This document shows positions 46,319 to 57,388 of a stretch of DNA of 64,000 bases, in pieces; position 1 is the first letter of the stretch; every line of letters starts with the position of its first letter. Below the pieces are notes generated by a model, which worked only from the letters and a program-made list of their open reading frames with translations, did not search any database and had not been told where the DNA came from. Made by a program: the position numbers and the translations under genes. Where the stretch lies: assembly GCA_943704415.1 (NCBI GenBank), contig CALSCO010000122.1:18112-82111 (forward strand), read 5' to 3'. The stretch comes from Parvularia atlantis (taxonomy: Eukaryota; Opisthokonta; Rotosphaerida).

Positions 46319-48570
46319 CTATCCTGCTGGCCGCTGTGGCGGTTCGGACGGTTCGGCCGGCGGCCGGCTTGCTGCCGGCTCACTGGCTGCGGCCTGCTGG
46401 CCGTCTGCTGGTCCAGGCTCACGCGCCGTCTTGCCTGCCACTTCGCCCGCCGTCTCGCCTGCCCCTTCGCTCGCCGTCTCGCCTTCCCCTCCGCCCGCCG
46501 TCTCGCCTGCCCCTCCGCTCGCCGTCTCGCCTGCCCCTCCGCTCGCCGTCTCGCCTGCCCCTCCGCTCGCCGTCTCGCCCGCCATCTCGCCTGCTCCGCC
46601 GCCCGCCGTCTCGCCCGCCGTCTCGCCTGCCCCTCCGCTCGCCGTCTCGCCCGCCATCTCGCCTGCTCCGCCGCCCGCCGTCTCGCCCGCCGGCTCTTCG
46701 CCCGCCGTCTCGCCCGCCGTGCCGGTGGACGGGTCGTCGACGACGCGCTTGGCCGCCAGCAGAGCATTCAGGTAGAGGTCGAGCATGTTCTCCCAGACGG
46801 TCGTATACATGCCCACGTCGTCGCGCGCGTACCCGGCCAGCGACGGCGCCTGCGCGACCGAGAATGTGTCCGGCACCTGGCAGCCCCCCAAAATGGCCCG
46901 CATCTGCTCGTTGATGCTGCGCACGCGCACGTTGTTATGCAGCAGGAAGCGCAGCTCGCGGTGCGGCTTGCGCGACGATGCCATGGTCGAGTTGATCGGC
47001 GCAAGCATGGGGAAGATGAAGCGCGTGCACCCGTCCTCAGCCGTAAACGCGTCCTCGAACGCCATCGCCATCGTCGTCAGGAGGTCACGCGCGCGCGCCC
47101 CCGCCCGGTGCATCTCGAGCCCGCCCGGCGTGATGATGAAGCGGTCCGGGAATCGCCGGTCGCCGTCGCCGCCCAGCCACGCGACCCTGGCCGCCGCGTC
47201 GGCGCGGCTCATGCCCATCTCCGCGAGCGTCTCGAGAGCACTGCGCGCGAGCGCGGCCTGAGCGTTGCGCGTGTTGGACGTGCCCCACCAGATGTTGGCC
47301 GTGACGAGCGTCTGCCCGTCGCTCGAGACGCAGCCGATGATCCGGTCCTGGCCCTTGACGTTCTTCTCCAGGAACGAGCCCGCGCGAAGGTGCTCGCACA
47401 GGGCTTTGAACATGTCCGGGAAGTGCGTGTTGCCAAAGAGCGCAATCCACTCTCCTCGCAGCTCCGCGGCCAGGTTGATGCGCGGGCCGTCGCTCGTCGG
47501 CGACCCATCAGCCCCAACGTTGCCCAGTCGCACCTTGGGCGAGCGCAGGCGGCACGCGTACGGGTAGTAGGTGATATACTGCGCGTCCCAAAAGCCCGGC
47601 AGCGCGACGGTGTTGCGCTGGCCGCCAGACAGGTACGTGTCGCACGTAACGAGGTTCTGCCGGGCCAGGATGAGCGCGTTGAACGAGCCCGGCCGCGCGC
47701 GCTGCCGGTCCTGCGTCTGCTTCATCGTCGTCGCGTACTCGTCCACGGCCGAGAGCGCGAGCAGGGCCGCCTTGTGCGCGACCGAGACCGAGAGCGGGCT
47801 GTTGCGGACGTGGTCGTTGAGCTCGCGCGCCGGATACTGCGCCCGCTCGCCGTTCGCGTCCTGCTGCAGCTGGTCGTAGAACGTGGCCTCGTTGTCGACC
47901 TCAGCCAGCGCGCGCGTGAAGTTATACAGCTGCAGCCGTACATGCACGTCGTACGTTGCCGTCACCGCAGGCAGGGCAAACTCGACGCGCCATCCGTGCG
48001 TGCCCTCGGGCGCACGCCGCGGTGTCGCCGCGAGGACCGTCGCCTTGCTCATGACCAGCACGTTGAGCACGCTCGCGTCCACCGCTGCGCACAGCACGCT
48101 CCCGCGGCACGCCGTCGCGCACGAGAGCTCGGGCGCGCCGCCGATCGTGAGCGCGTACCAGTGCGGCGCCGCGGCCCGCGCGACGATCGATAGCTCGGCG
48201 AGCTCGGCCGGCGGCTCGGTCAGGCGCACGAGCTCGCTCGCCTGGAACAGGGCCGCGGGCGAGGACCGCGCGAGCTCGAGCAGCTCGGGCGCATCGCACG
48301 GCATCGACGGGCCCGTGGCTTCGCTGCCGGCGCCCGCGACCGGCGGCCGCCGCATCGCCACCATCCGGTTGAGGAACTCCTGCACGGCTGCGCGCTGCTG
48401 CGTTTGCACGACGTGCGCGGGCGGTGCGGTCGCTCGCGGCGGTGCATTCACGTCCGGTGCCGTAAGCCGTCCCAGGCGCAGCACGTTGACGCGAAAGTCG
48501 GCCGATTTGGAGTCGACGCCCCTCGCTTGCTCTTCTTCTTCTTCTGCTGCTGCTGCTGGTGCTGCAGTGG

Positions 48571-48601
<31 letters not shown>

Positions 48602-48995
48602 ATCCGGCTGCTTGGCATCGGCCTCGGGCGCCAGGTAGCGCCGGCGCGCACCGAGGTTGACAGCGTCAGCGACGACGGCAGTCTGCTGCGTCGCGCGGCG
48701 ACCAGAGAGTTAAGCGGCGCCAACCGCGCACGACACGCCGGCGCACCGGTTCGACGACAGCGGACGCGCTGCTCGGACGCGCCTCGTCGTCGCGGTTGAT
48801 TGCCGTGCCCCGCAGCACAAGAAAGTCGCGCCGCCCGACGCCCCGCCGCGCCGGCGCGCCCGCACCGGGCACGCGCTCGAGGCCGCTGCTAGCGCCGAGG
48901 GTCTGCGCGTACGCGAGGAGCATGACGCCGACGCAGGTCGTGCCCAGCAACAGCAGCGCCAGCAGGCGGCTGAGCGGGTCGCGTGGCCGTGTCAT
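46319..48995 (-). CDS. Type II membrane protein with large luminal domain, function unknown
   Basis: The start at 48995 (MTRPRDPLSRLLALLLLG) gives a short cytosolic head and one signal-anchor helix, as in Golgi type II enzymes. After an intron (about 48670-48740) a single exon runs to the stop at 46319. Readable blocks include LYNFTRALAEVDNEATFYDQ (about 47920), LVTCDTYLSGGQRNT (about 47650), YITYYPYACRLRSP (about 47570), GEWIALFGNTHFPDMFKALC (about 47445), IIGCVSSDGQTLVTANIWWG (about 47330) and LRFLLHNNVRVRSINEQM (about 46940). The ALFGNTHFPDMF block sits where a PC-esterase/NXPE-like GDS motif might be, but the Ser is not clear. The C-terminus is about 110 residues of 8-residue GETASGGA-like repeats and then a Pro-rich end. 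I infer a secretory-pathway protein. Confidence 0.55.
46430..46700 (-). repeat. 24-bp coding minisatellite
   Basis: Tandem 24-base units (variants of GCCGTCTCGCCTGCCCCTCC plus four bases on +) and half-units. On the minus strand they encode repeated 8-residue GETASGGA or GEMAGGGA modules in the tail of the type II membrane protein. Units differ by a few substitutions, and length is likely polymorphic. Confidence 0.85.
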
Positions 48996-49082
48996 CGCCC
49001 GTGCAGCCCAAGCCAATCAAAAGCTAGCGCGCGGTTCAGGATGGCCCTCCAAGACTCTTTCCTCTTCACAGACTGCGTCTCA

Positions 49083-50901
49083 TCAGTCGGCGTCTTCCTC
49101 GACGATCACCGCGGCCGACGGGAACAGGTTGACCGAACGCAGCGTGGCCGTGAGGTCCTTGAGGATGATCCGCGGCACGTTGGTGCGCAGCCGGTACGTC
49201 TTCAGCGCCTGCTCCTTCGTGTCGACGTAGTCGTACAGCTTCTGCGGGGCCGCGCGCGCGTCAGACCTGGCCGCGGTGCGCGTCTGCAATCGCCCGCGCA
49301 CCTGAATCGTCGTGTCCCGATGGAATCTCCGCTCGATGCGCGTGCCGTCCGAGAGGCGCACCGAGATCTTGGTGATGTCGGGCTCGTTCGCGGTCGGCTC
49401 GGGCGGCAGCTCCTTCTCCTTCTGCGAGCGCTGCTGCTTCTCGCACTGCAGCAACCGCACACGCGTCAGCCCACACGCACGGCCAGGCGCCGCCCCTCAC
49501 CTCGGCCCGCTCGCGCTCCTCCCGGATCAGCCGCTCCGCCTCGGCAAGCTCGCGCTCGCGCGCCTCCCGCTCCTCGCGCGCTTTGCGCTCCTGCGCACTC
49601 CGCGTCAGCAGCAGCACGCACACACCGGCCCCGTGCACGCGCGCACCTTCTCCTGGTCTGCCCTTAGCGCGTCGCGGTACTCGCGCTCCTGCTCCTCGCG
49701 CAGCTGCCGCTCGCGCTCGCGCGCCTCCCTGCGGCCGCCATGAGCATCGCGCCACGGTCGAGCGTCCACACACACGCGCGCACCGCTCTACGCGCGTGGC
49801 CTGTAGCGACTCGACCAGCCGCTCGACCACCGACGATAGCCGGTCGATCAGCTCCTCGGGCGCGATCGCGCCCTCGACGCGCGCGACGATCGCCATGCGC
49901 GAGTTGACCTGCGCGATCACGGCCAGGAACGGGTACGACGTTGCGCCGAGCGTCTCGGACACTGGCAAGGGCCATGAGCACACGCGCGCACACGGACGCA
50001 GCGGCCACGCGCACCGCGGTACGCCTCGGCGTCGACCACGTTGCCTGCCCAGACGATGACGTCGTGCGAGACGACGTAGTCGCACAGGGCCTGGTTGGCG
50101 AGCGTGATTCTGTCGCGCGACCCCTCAGCACGGCGGCTCGCTCGTGCACGCGCGCCGCCTGCGTGTGCACCTGCAGAAGGTGTCGACGTCTTGATGGTCG
50201 GCGCAGTGCAGGTACACCACAAACAGCTTGAGTGACTGCTTGGCCGTGTTGAGCGCCTGCCGTGCGCCAACCGGAGAGGATCAGTGCTGCGTGCCGCACA
50301 GATGGCGGGCGCGCGTGCCTGCATGTACGAGCCCGCGAAGAACGGCGGATGAACGGTCCCGTACAGCTGCTCAAACTCGATCGTGAAGCGGTTGGCGGCC
50401 GCTGCCGGGTCTGCGGGGCGCCGGTCCGGGTCGGTGATGCGCAGGCCCGTCCAGTGCGCCAGCTGTCGGCTTAGGAAGTGCAGCCCGAAGAAGTCCATGA
50501 CGCTCGTGGTGCGCGCCGCTGGATGCGCGCCCGCGCGTGAGGCGAGGGCGAGCAGACCGCGTGCACGCGCGCGTACCCAGCAGGTGCACGAGCGACCAGA
50601 CGAGCGAAAACACCTGCCGCGTCCAGTACTGCGGGGCGGGGTGAGAGGGGCACTGCGGCTCGTGCGTTCGCGGCAACGCACCCCGCCAACGGCGTTCCGT
50701 CTCGCGCCGTTGGTCGCGACGCCGTTTGCACCACTGCGTGCGGGGTGTCAGGGCTGCCGCACGCGCAGCACAGCGGCTGGTGCGCACCCCGCGCCCGACC
50801 CCGAGCCACGGTTACCGCCGCTGCCGCTGCTGCTGTCGCCGCCGCTGCTGCTGTCACCCGCGCTGTTGCGCAACGGCCGCTTGCCTGGTCGTGCGCGTGA
50901 G

Positions 50902-50933
<32 letters not shown>

Positions 50934-51339
50934 GCTGCTGTCGACGGCGCGCCGCACCGTCTGTGGTGCCCGCCGCGTACGGCGGCGGCGGGTGCGAGTC
51001 GTCCATCGTAGCCGCGTCGCGCTCGTCGAACGCGCCCTGCACCGCGCGCTGCCGTGACAGGCCCGTCAGCACGACGCGTGGGGCGCACGCACGTTCGCGC
51101 ACGGCGCACACGCACCTGCAGGTCCCAGCGGTAGTGGCTCAGCAGGCCGCGGCAGCGCTCAATGTCGTCAATGCCCGTGAACGTCTGCGCACGTGTGGCG
51201 CGGGGGGGCCGCGGCCACGTCAGAGGTCACGGCGCGCGAAGCGCGCGCGCGCGGTGGCCACACCGCGAAGCTCGTGATGAGCGCGTCGACGTCGACCGCG
51301 TTGCCCTGCGCGTCCACCACGCGCTCGCCCGCGTCTGCG

Positions 51340-51376
<37 letters not shown>

Positions 51377-51398
51377 CCGAAGACCCGACACTGTCCAT
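49083..51398 (-). CDS. FAF2: UBA/UAS/UBX protein FAF2 (UBXD8)
   Basis: FAF2/Ubx2-type proteins recruit p97/Cdc48 to ER membranes and lipid droplets in ERAD. The start at 51398 gives MDSVGSSAASASASASAS. The UBA domain is split over exons: FTGIDDIERCRGLLSHYRWD (about 51165-51120), then AVQGAFDERDAA. A poly-Pro tract, encoded by 30 consecutive G on the plus strand, follows. WTRQVFSLVWSLVHLLG (about 50620) is the membrane hairpin. LQSLKLF-like and VVYLHCADHQDVDTF (about 50220) begin the UAS domain, which continues to TSYPFLAVIAQVNSRMAIV (about 49930). An Arg/Glu coiled coil (about 49740-49520) leads to the UBX domain: ISVRLSDGTRIERRFH (about 49360), LYDYVDTKEQA and FPSAAVIVEEDAD. Order and content match FAF2 closely. 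Confidence 0.88.
50903..50932 (+). repeat. Poly-G homopolymer (30 nt) coding polyproline in FAF2
   Basis: Thirty consecutive G on + (C on the coding strand), giving about ten Pro codons. A run this long can form G-quadruplexes and is prone to length error; a miscount would shift the FAF2 frame. Confidence 0.9.
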
Positions 51399-51425
51399 TG
51401 CGCTGTCTACCACATAGATCACAAG

Positions 51426-52780
51426 TCAGTTAGCCTTTGCCACCCAGCGAGGCTGGTGCTTCGATCCCGCTTCACGGGTCCTGCGGCGCGCCTGCCGTGA
51501 GCGCGAGACACGAGAGGTGGCCAGCAGGCGCACCAGCCGTCGAGCACCCACTCGCCCGTGTGCCGGTCAAACTCCTTGAACTTCTGTAGCGTCACCTTGA
51601 GGCCCTCGCGCACGGCGCAGGCCGCGTGCCAGGTGCGCGGGTTAACGTGCCCGTCGGCGTGGCGGCTCGCAAACACGACCGCGGCCCCGCGCTTCGGCCG
51701 CACGCGCAGCGCCGGCAGCTCCTCGCGGCAGATGGCGTTGGTCAGGCGCACGGCCGTGTCGTTCCAGTGGTCCGGAAAAAGGACGTGGCGCTGCTCTGTG
51801 CCGTTGCCGCGCCGTCGCGCTTCGCCAAAGCCACGGTCGCGGCGCACGCGCATCGCTCACGCACCGGTCTCGTATGCGCGCGTAAACGTCTGCGCCAGGT
51901 CGCGGTTGACCGGGTGCTCGCCCGCCTGCGGGTCCGCTGCGCCGTCCCATCAATCAGCGGCCGTTGCGCACGACGACGACGGCAGCGCGCTCGCGCACCG
52001 AGCGCCGGGAAGACCGTGTGCCCACCGCGCGGCACGTCGGCGAGGTAGATGACGGCGGTCATGATGCGGTTGATTGCGCCGTTCGTGTCGTGGTGCACCT
52101 GGCGCGCGCGCGCGCGCGCGTGAGATCGACGAGCCGTGCTCGTTCGTCCTTCACGTGCGTTGGTGAACTCGTTGCCGGCGCGGTCGAACGGCGTCGTCGT
52201 GGTGAACGAGAGCATGAGGTCGAGCTCCTCTGGCGTGCGCGCCTGCGTCAGCAGCGCGTGCGCCGCAACACAACGGGCGCAGATCGGCACCATCGTGCGG
52301 CGGGACGAGCGTCGCCAGCGACACCTTCTCCTCGATGCGCCGGATGACGGGGTGGCGCTTGTCCTCGGCGCTCTCAAAGTACACACTGCGGTGCGGTCGC
52401 GCCCCGTTGCGTCGGTCTGCATGCGCGCGCACGCCGCAGCCGTGCACGCACGTCAGACGCGGCAGGCTGCGCCACGTCGGCCCGTGCTTGCGCTCGAGCA
52501 TCGCCCCGCCGCGCGCGAGCACGTAGTCAACCTCCTCGCCCGTCAGGAACGACGGGTAGTAGAAGATTCGGTCGTCCCACGAGAGCACCTGCATCCCGCG
52601 CCGGAAGTCGGGCTCGTCCGCTGTCGCAGCGCCGCGCAATCGGGCCGCATCGGGCCACAGCTGCACGGCCGCGAGCGTCGCCAGCACCGCGGCGAGCACC
52701 ACGCCGGCGAGGTGCGCCGCTGTGAGCGTGCCGCGCGCGGCCGGGCGCGCAGAACGCGGGTCGCTCTTTGGTGCGCCCAT
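51426..52780 (-). CDS. Membrane-anchored prolyl 4-hydroxylase (2OG-Fe(II) oxygenase)
   Basis: This group hydroxylates prolines using iron, oxygen and 2-oxoglutarate. The start at 52780 gives MGAPKSDPRSARPAARG and a signal-anchor (LAGVVLAAVLATLAAVQLW), so the catalytic part is luminal. VLSWDDRIFYYPSFLTGEE (about 52590) is the usual opening of P4H. VYFESAEDKRHPVIRRIEEK (about 52360) follows. The iron site is HHD in VHHDTNGAINRIM (about 52095) and the distal His in TWHAACAVREGLKVTLQKF (about 51620), with Lys as the likely 2-oxoglutarate ligand. DVPRGGHTVFP is the conserved link. A final intron leads to TREAGSKHQPRWVAKAN, ending 27 bases before the FAF2 start. The substrate cannot be told. Confidence 0.85.
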
Positions 52781-52799
52781 TGTGCGAATCAAGTGCCAG

Positions 52800-53754
52800 T
52801 CACTCTGCAGCCTCTCTTGCGGCCTTGCGCTGCTGTTTCCGCAGCTTCTTGGCTCTCCTGCGCTCCTCAGCGCTGCCCTCGGCCATCTCTGCCACCGTGT
52901 CCGCGGCCGCGCCGCTCTTGCGCTGGAAGTAGCTGTACATGTCTTGCGACGCCGTGCGGGTGGGCAGCACGTCGTCGTCGTCGCTGCCGGCCTTGCCGCG
53001 CTGGCTGAAGCCGACAAAGGCGCGCCCGGCGCCATCCTCGTCCTCGTCCTCGCCCTCGGCCGGCTCGACCGCGTCGTCCTCGGCGCCGCGCCGCTTCAGC
53101 AATGGCGACGCCCCGTCCGCGGCGGCCGCGGTCACGACGCCCTTGCGCGCCGTCGCGAAGATCTCAGCCATGTCCTTCTCCTTGTACCGGCTGAGGTCCT
53201 TGCCGCGCAAAAACTTTCCGTAGCTGTCGTACGCGCGCGACCGCAACGGTGAGGCCCGAGACCGCGGGCAGGCGCGCGGCGCACGCACAGCCCGTTGCGC
53301 TTCGTCTGCACCTTGGCCGCGGCGGGCTTGCTCGGCTTCTCCTTGGCCGCTACTTGCTGCGCACCTGTCGGCTCAACGGACTGGTTGAGCGACGCCAGCA
53401 GGCTGTCAAACGCGGTCGTGTTCTCGAGCCAGTTGTCGCTCGCGTTGCGCGCGGCCCCGATGCCTGCGCAGCGTCAGCGTCCGCAGCGCGCTCGCAAGGA
53501 GGCCACGGCGCGCACCGGCGTTATCGCGCTTAATCGACACCTTGATGTGCGACGACACGCCGTCCTCGCGCGCCCCGAGGCCCTTGCCCTCGGACCAGCC
53601 CATCTTCTGCAGCATCTTGAGCCCAAACTTGCCCTTGTCTGCGCAAGCGGTCAGCGCGTTCGAGGGGGCTGCCGCGCGGGGGCGCACCGCGCTCCCAGGC
53701 CACGTTCTGTGGGTCCAGCGACAGGCGCTGCTTCTTGCGCGGCTCAGCCAGCAT
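52800..53754 (-). CDS. PINX1: G-patch protein PINX1 (yeast Gno1/Pxr1)
   Basis: PINX1 is a nucleolar activator of the DHX15/Prp43 helicase in ribosome biogenesis and a telomerase inhibitor. The start at 53754 gives MLAEPRKKQRLSLDPQNVAW, as in the family. The G-patch is KGKFGLKMLQKMGWSEGKGL plus GAREDGVSSHIKVSIKRDNA (about 53640-53520). After an intron, NASDNWLENTTAFDSLLASL (about 53450-53390) matches the block after the G-patch. Then come SYGKFLRGKDLSRYKEKD (about 53225), an acidic segment, and a basic C-terminus RAKKLRKQQRKAAREAAE. Two or three introns. Head-to-tail with P4H downstream and AFG2 upstream. Confidence 0.85.
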
Positions 53755-53848
53755 CGCGGCCACCCTGCACATGCACGCGCGCACGGTGAGCACGGCCACG
53801 TGGCACCTCCGACTCAGTCCCACTGTCACGCAATCGACTTTCGACGAG

Positions 53849-56655
53849 TCACAGCAACGTGACGGCTCCCTCGCGCGTTGCTGCGAACCGCGCATAGAAG
53901 GCGAGCGCGTCGGGCGAGGTGCGCGGACGCACGCGCTCGACGGCGAGTGCAAAGTGCCGCTCGCCCACGCCCGCGATCCCCACGTCCTCCTCCAGTGCCG
54001 CCAGCGACGCCTCGCGGCACACGGCCGCCACCTCCGCGCCCGAATAGCCCTCGAGCGTGCGCGCGAGCGCGGCCACGGCGTCGTCGGCGAGGTCGTGCGG
54101 CGTGCGGCGGAGGTGCCGTGCGAGGATGGCGTGGCGCGCCGACACATCCGGCAGCCCGATGTGCAGCAGACGGTCGATGCGGCCCGGGCGCAGCAGGGCC
54201 GGGTCGAGCAGGTCAGGGCGGTTCGTGGCCGCGACGACGACGACGTTGACAAGCGGCTCGATCCCGTCCAGCTCGGTCAGCAGCTGCGACAGCACGCGGT
54301 CGCCCACTAACGAGGCCCCGCCGCCGCCGCCGCCGCCGCCGCTGCGCTGGCCCGCGAGCGCGTCGATCTCGTCCAGGAACACGATCGACGGCGCTACTTG
54401 CCGCGCGCGCCGGAAGAGCTCCTGCACCGCGCGCTCCGACTCGCCCACCCACTTGGAGAAGAGCTCGGGCCCCTTGACGGCGAGGAAGTTGAGTTGCGCC
54501 TCGTTCGCCAGCGCCTTGGCCATCATCGTCTTCGAGTTGCCGGGCGGGCCATACAGCAGGAGGCCCTTGGGCGGGCGGATGCCGAGCCGCGCAAAGGCCT
54601 CGGAGTGCTGCGCGCGCACAGTTTGTCGCAGCACCAGCATGCACGCGCGCGCCCCACACCTTGATCGGCCACTCCACCGCCTCGCGCAGCCGCGCCTTGA
54701 CCTCCTCCTGGCCGCCAATGTCGTCCCAGGTCACGTCGGGCACCTCGATCGCGATCTGCTCGCGCGCGGCGCGTGTCAACACACGGCACGGCACGCTGCG
54801 GTCACAAACCTGCCGCATGGCGCTCGGCCGCACGCGGGCCGTCGCCGCGCGCAGGTCCTCCAGGCCGATCGCCGGTGGCGTCGCACCGAGGCCGCGGCGC
54901 AGACACAGCAGCGCGGCCTCGTTGACGAGCGCGCGCAAGTCCGCGCCGACATAGCCGTAGCACGCGTCCGCAACCGCATCCACCTGCACGCGCGCGCATG
55001 AGAGCGGCAAAGTGGACGTGACACGGCGCACATCGGCCGCCGGGACGGTCGCGGCGGCGCCCAGGAGCTTGCGCAAGATATCACGGCGCTCGAGCGACGA
55101 CGGCACGCCGATCTCCAGCTCCGTGTCAAAGCGGCCCGGCCGTCGCTGCGTGCACGCACTGTGAGGCGCCGATAAGGCACCGCGCACCAGCGCACCAGCG
55201 CAGGGTCGAGCGCGCTCGGGCGGTTCGTGGCCGCGAGGACGATCACGCTGCTGTCGGCCGGAGGGTCGGCGCCGTCCATGAGCGTGAGCAGCGTGGCGAC
55301 GACGCGCTTGTCGAGGTCGCTGACGCTCTTGACGCGCGAGCGGGCGGTAAGCACGCCACCGCGCAAGCGACTGCCGCGCCAGCCCCGCACACCACGTCGC
55401 GCTTCGGGCACAGCGCGTCGAGCTCGTCGATGAACAGCACGGCGGGTGCGGCGGCGGCGGCGCGCTCAAACAGCTCGCGGATGCGCGCCTCCGTCTCGCC
55501 ATAGTACTTGCTGACCGTCTCGGCCACGCTCAGGCTGAAGAACGGCAGGCCGAGCTCGGCCGCGACGCAGCGCGCCAGCAGCGTCTTGCCTATGTCGCGC
55601 TGCAGCGTCAGGCACACACACGGCCGCGAGGCGCACGCACCTGTGCCGGGCGGGCCGTGCAGGAGGACGCCGCGTGGCGGCCGCAGGCGAAAGCGGCTGT
55701 AGACGTCTGGCCGAGTGTGCGGGCGTCACGGTCCGCACGCACGCTCCTTGCACGGCGGGCGCACCCGAACGCTGCACGAGCGGCAGGAGCATGTCGCGGA
55801 TGGCCTGGATCTGCGGCTGCAGCCCACCGACGCTCGCAAAGGTCGCGGCCGGCAGTGGTGCGGACGGCGCGGCGGGCACGGCCACGTCGTCGATCAGCAG
55901 GGTCGTGCGCTCGGTGAAGATGCCAAAGGCCACGTTGCGCGTCGCGCCCGTCTCGAAGCGTGCAGTGTCAAACTGCCGCGGCCGCCCCGCGAGCACGAGG
56001 TCCACGCCGCTGCCGGCCGCCACGATGCACCGTCGCCCTGCAATGCGCGTGAGCGGCACGGCGAGCGCGGATGTGGCAGCGCACGTAGGTGTGACCGCAG
56101 CTGCTCGAGGATCAGCGGCTGCCGCGCCAGCTCGACGAGACGTTGGCTCGGCGGGACGGGTCTGCCTTGCGGACTGTGAGCACAGCACGCAACACGCAGC
56201 ACGCACGCACCGCAGCAGCAGCAGCGTGAGGGCCGGCGCTGCAGCGAGGGCGGCGGCCGGGAGGCGGTCGATCGTGCAGGCGTCGCCGGGTGCGAGCCGT
56301 CGGCGGGCGTACGCGGGTAGGCGCACGGCTGCTCGCGCGGCCGTGTCAGCGAGGAGGGCGAAGGGGGGGCGCTGCACGCACAGCCCGCGGCGACGGATGC
56401 GCTCGGCCACAGCGCGACGACGTCCGCGCCCGCGGCCACGCGCTCGCCCACGTTGACTCGCAGCCGCAGCAGATCGCCAGGCGCAACGTGGGCGAGAGCA
56501 TCGGCGCCGTCGGCGTCCGAGCCGTTCTCGGCGACCACGAACGCGGCTGGCAGGTCGAGTGGCGGCGGCGGCGCGGCGGTGGCGCGGCCGGGCGACGCGC
56601 GGCCTGGCGATGCGCGGCCAGGCGACGCGCGCGCAGGCGACGTGCGAGGTGGCAT
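53849..56655 (-). CDS. AFG2: AAA-ATPase AFG2/SPATA5 (Drg1), 60S maturation
   Basis: Afg2/Drg1 is a hexameric two-ring AAA ATPase that releases Rlp24 from cytoplasmic pre-60S particles. The start at 56655 gives MPPRTSPARASPGRASPGR, with a short ASPGR repeat. An N-domain follows (LDLPAAFVVAENGSDADG). The first ATPase ring has ASVGGLQPQIQAIRDMLLPL (about 55840), a Walker A GVLLHGPPGTGKT joined across an intron ending in TAG, and AVLFIDELDALCPKRD (about 55440). The second ring has VPDVTWDDIGGQEEVKARL (about 54735), Walker A LLLYGPPGNSKTMMAKALAN (about 54560), SIVFLDEIDALAGQRSG and AATNRPDLLDPALLRPGRID. The unusual G-P-P-G-x-S-K-T in the second ring is a trait of AFG2/SPATA5 and separates it from Cdc48. 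It ends REGAVTLL. Confidence 0.87.
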
Positions 56656-56691
56656 CGCGCGAGGGGTCACGGTGGGACAGAACACACGAGC

Positions 56692-57143
56692 TCAACGTCG
56701 CCGTGTCTCGCTCGCGAGCTCGCCCTTGAGCGCCGCGCGCTTCTGCTCTCGCTCCTGCCGCCTGCGCACGAGTGCGGCCGCCTGTGCTTTCAGCCGTCAG
56801 CATCGCGTTGCCGTGCACGGTTCGCGCGCCTTCTCCTCGTCGGTCAGGCCCTCGGTGCTCACCGGCTCGTCGGCCTTGGCGCGCGTGGCGGGCTCGGGCA
56901 CCGGCGCGACGCGCTGCGGCTTGGGCGGCGTGGCCTGCTCCGGCGCGGGCGCGGGTGCAGGCGCGGGCGCAGACTCGCGGCGGGGCAGCGACGAGACGAC
57001 GGCGGGTGTCAGCACCACCGCGGCTGGCTCCGACTCACGCCGCGGCGGCACGGCGGCGGCGGGCACTGGCAGCTCCTTCTCGACCGGCGGCGGCGGCGGC
57101 GGTGCCGGCAGATCCTCGTCCTTGGCCGGCGGCGGCGGCGGCG

Positions 57144-57185
<42 letters not shown>

Positions 57186-57366
57186 GGTCCGCCTCCTTCA
57201 CCGGCACGGGCGGGAGGGGCTCGGCCGGCGCCGCGGGCTGCGGCGACCGCGGCGCCACGAGCGACGACCGCCGACGACGCTCGCCCAGCGCCTCGACCGC
57301 GGCCACGTGCGACGCGCGCCGCCGGTCGAGCTCATCGAGGCGCGCAACCAGCGACGACGCGTCCAT
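56692..57366 (-). CDS. Hypothetical coiled-coil protein with Asp and Pro tracts
   Basis: Not recognised. The start at 57366 gives MDASSLVARLDELDRRRASH, a predicted short helix. A 12-Asp run, Pro tracts (about 57080-57190) and Ala/Pro-rich linkers follow. STEGLTDEEKAR (about 56840) leads across an intron to a basic helical end, VRRRQEREQKRAALKGELAS, then ETRRR. It fits tightly between the amine oxidase stop (23 bases upstream) and the AFG2 start. Helical ends with a disordered middle suggest a small adaptor, but nothing specific can be said. Confidence 0.5.
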
Positions 57367-57388
57367 CGACTTCACAGTGACAAGCTGC

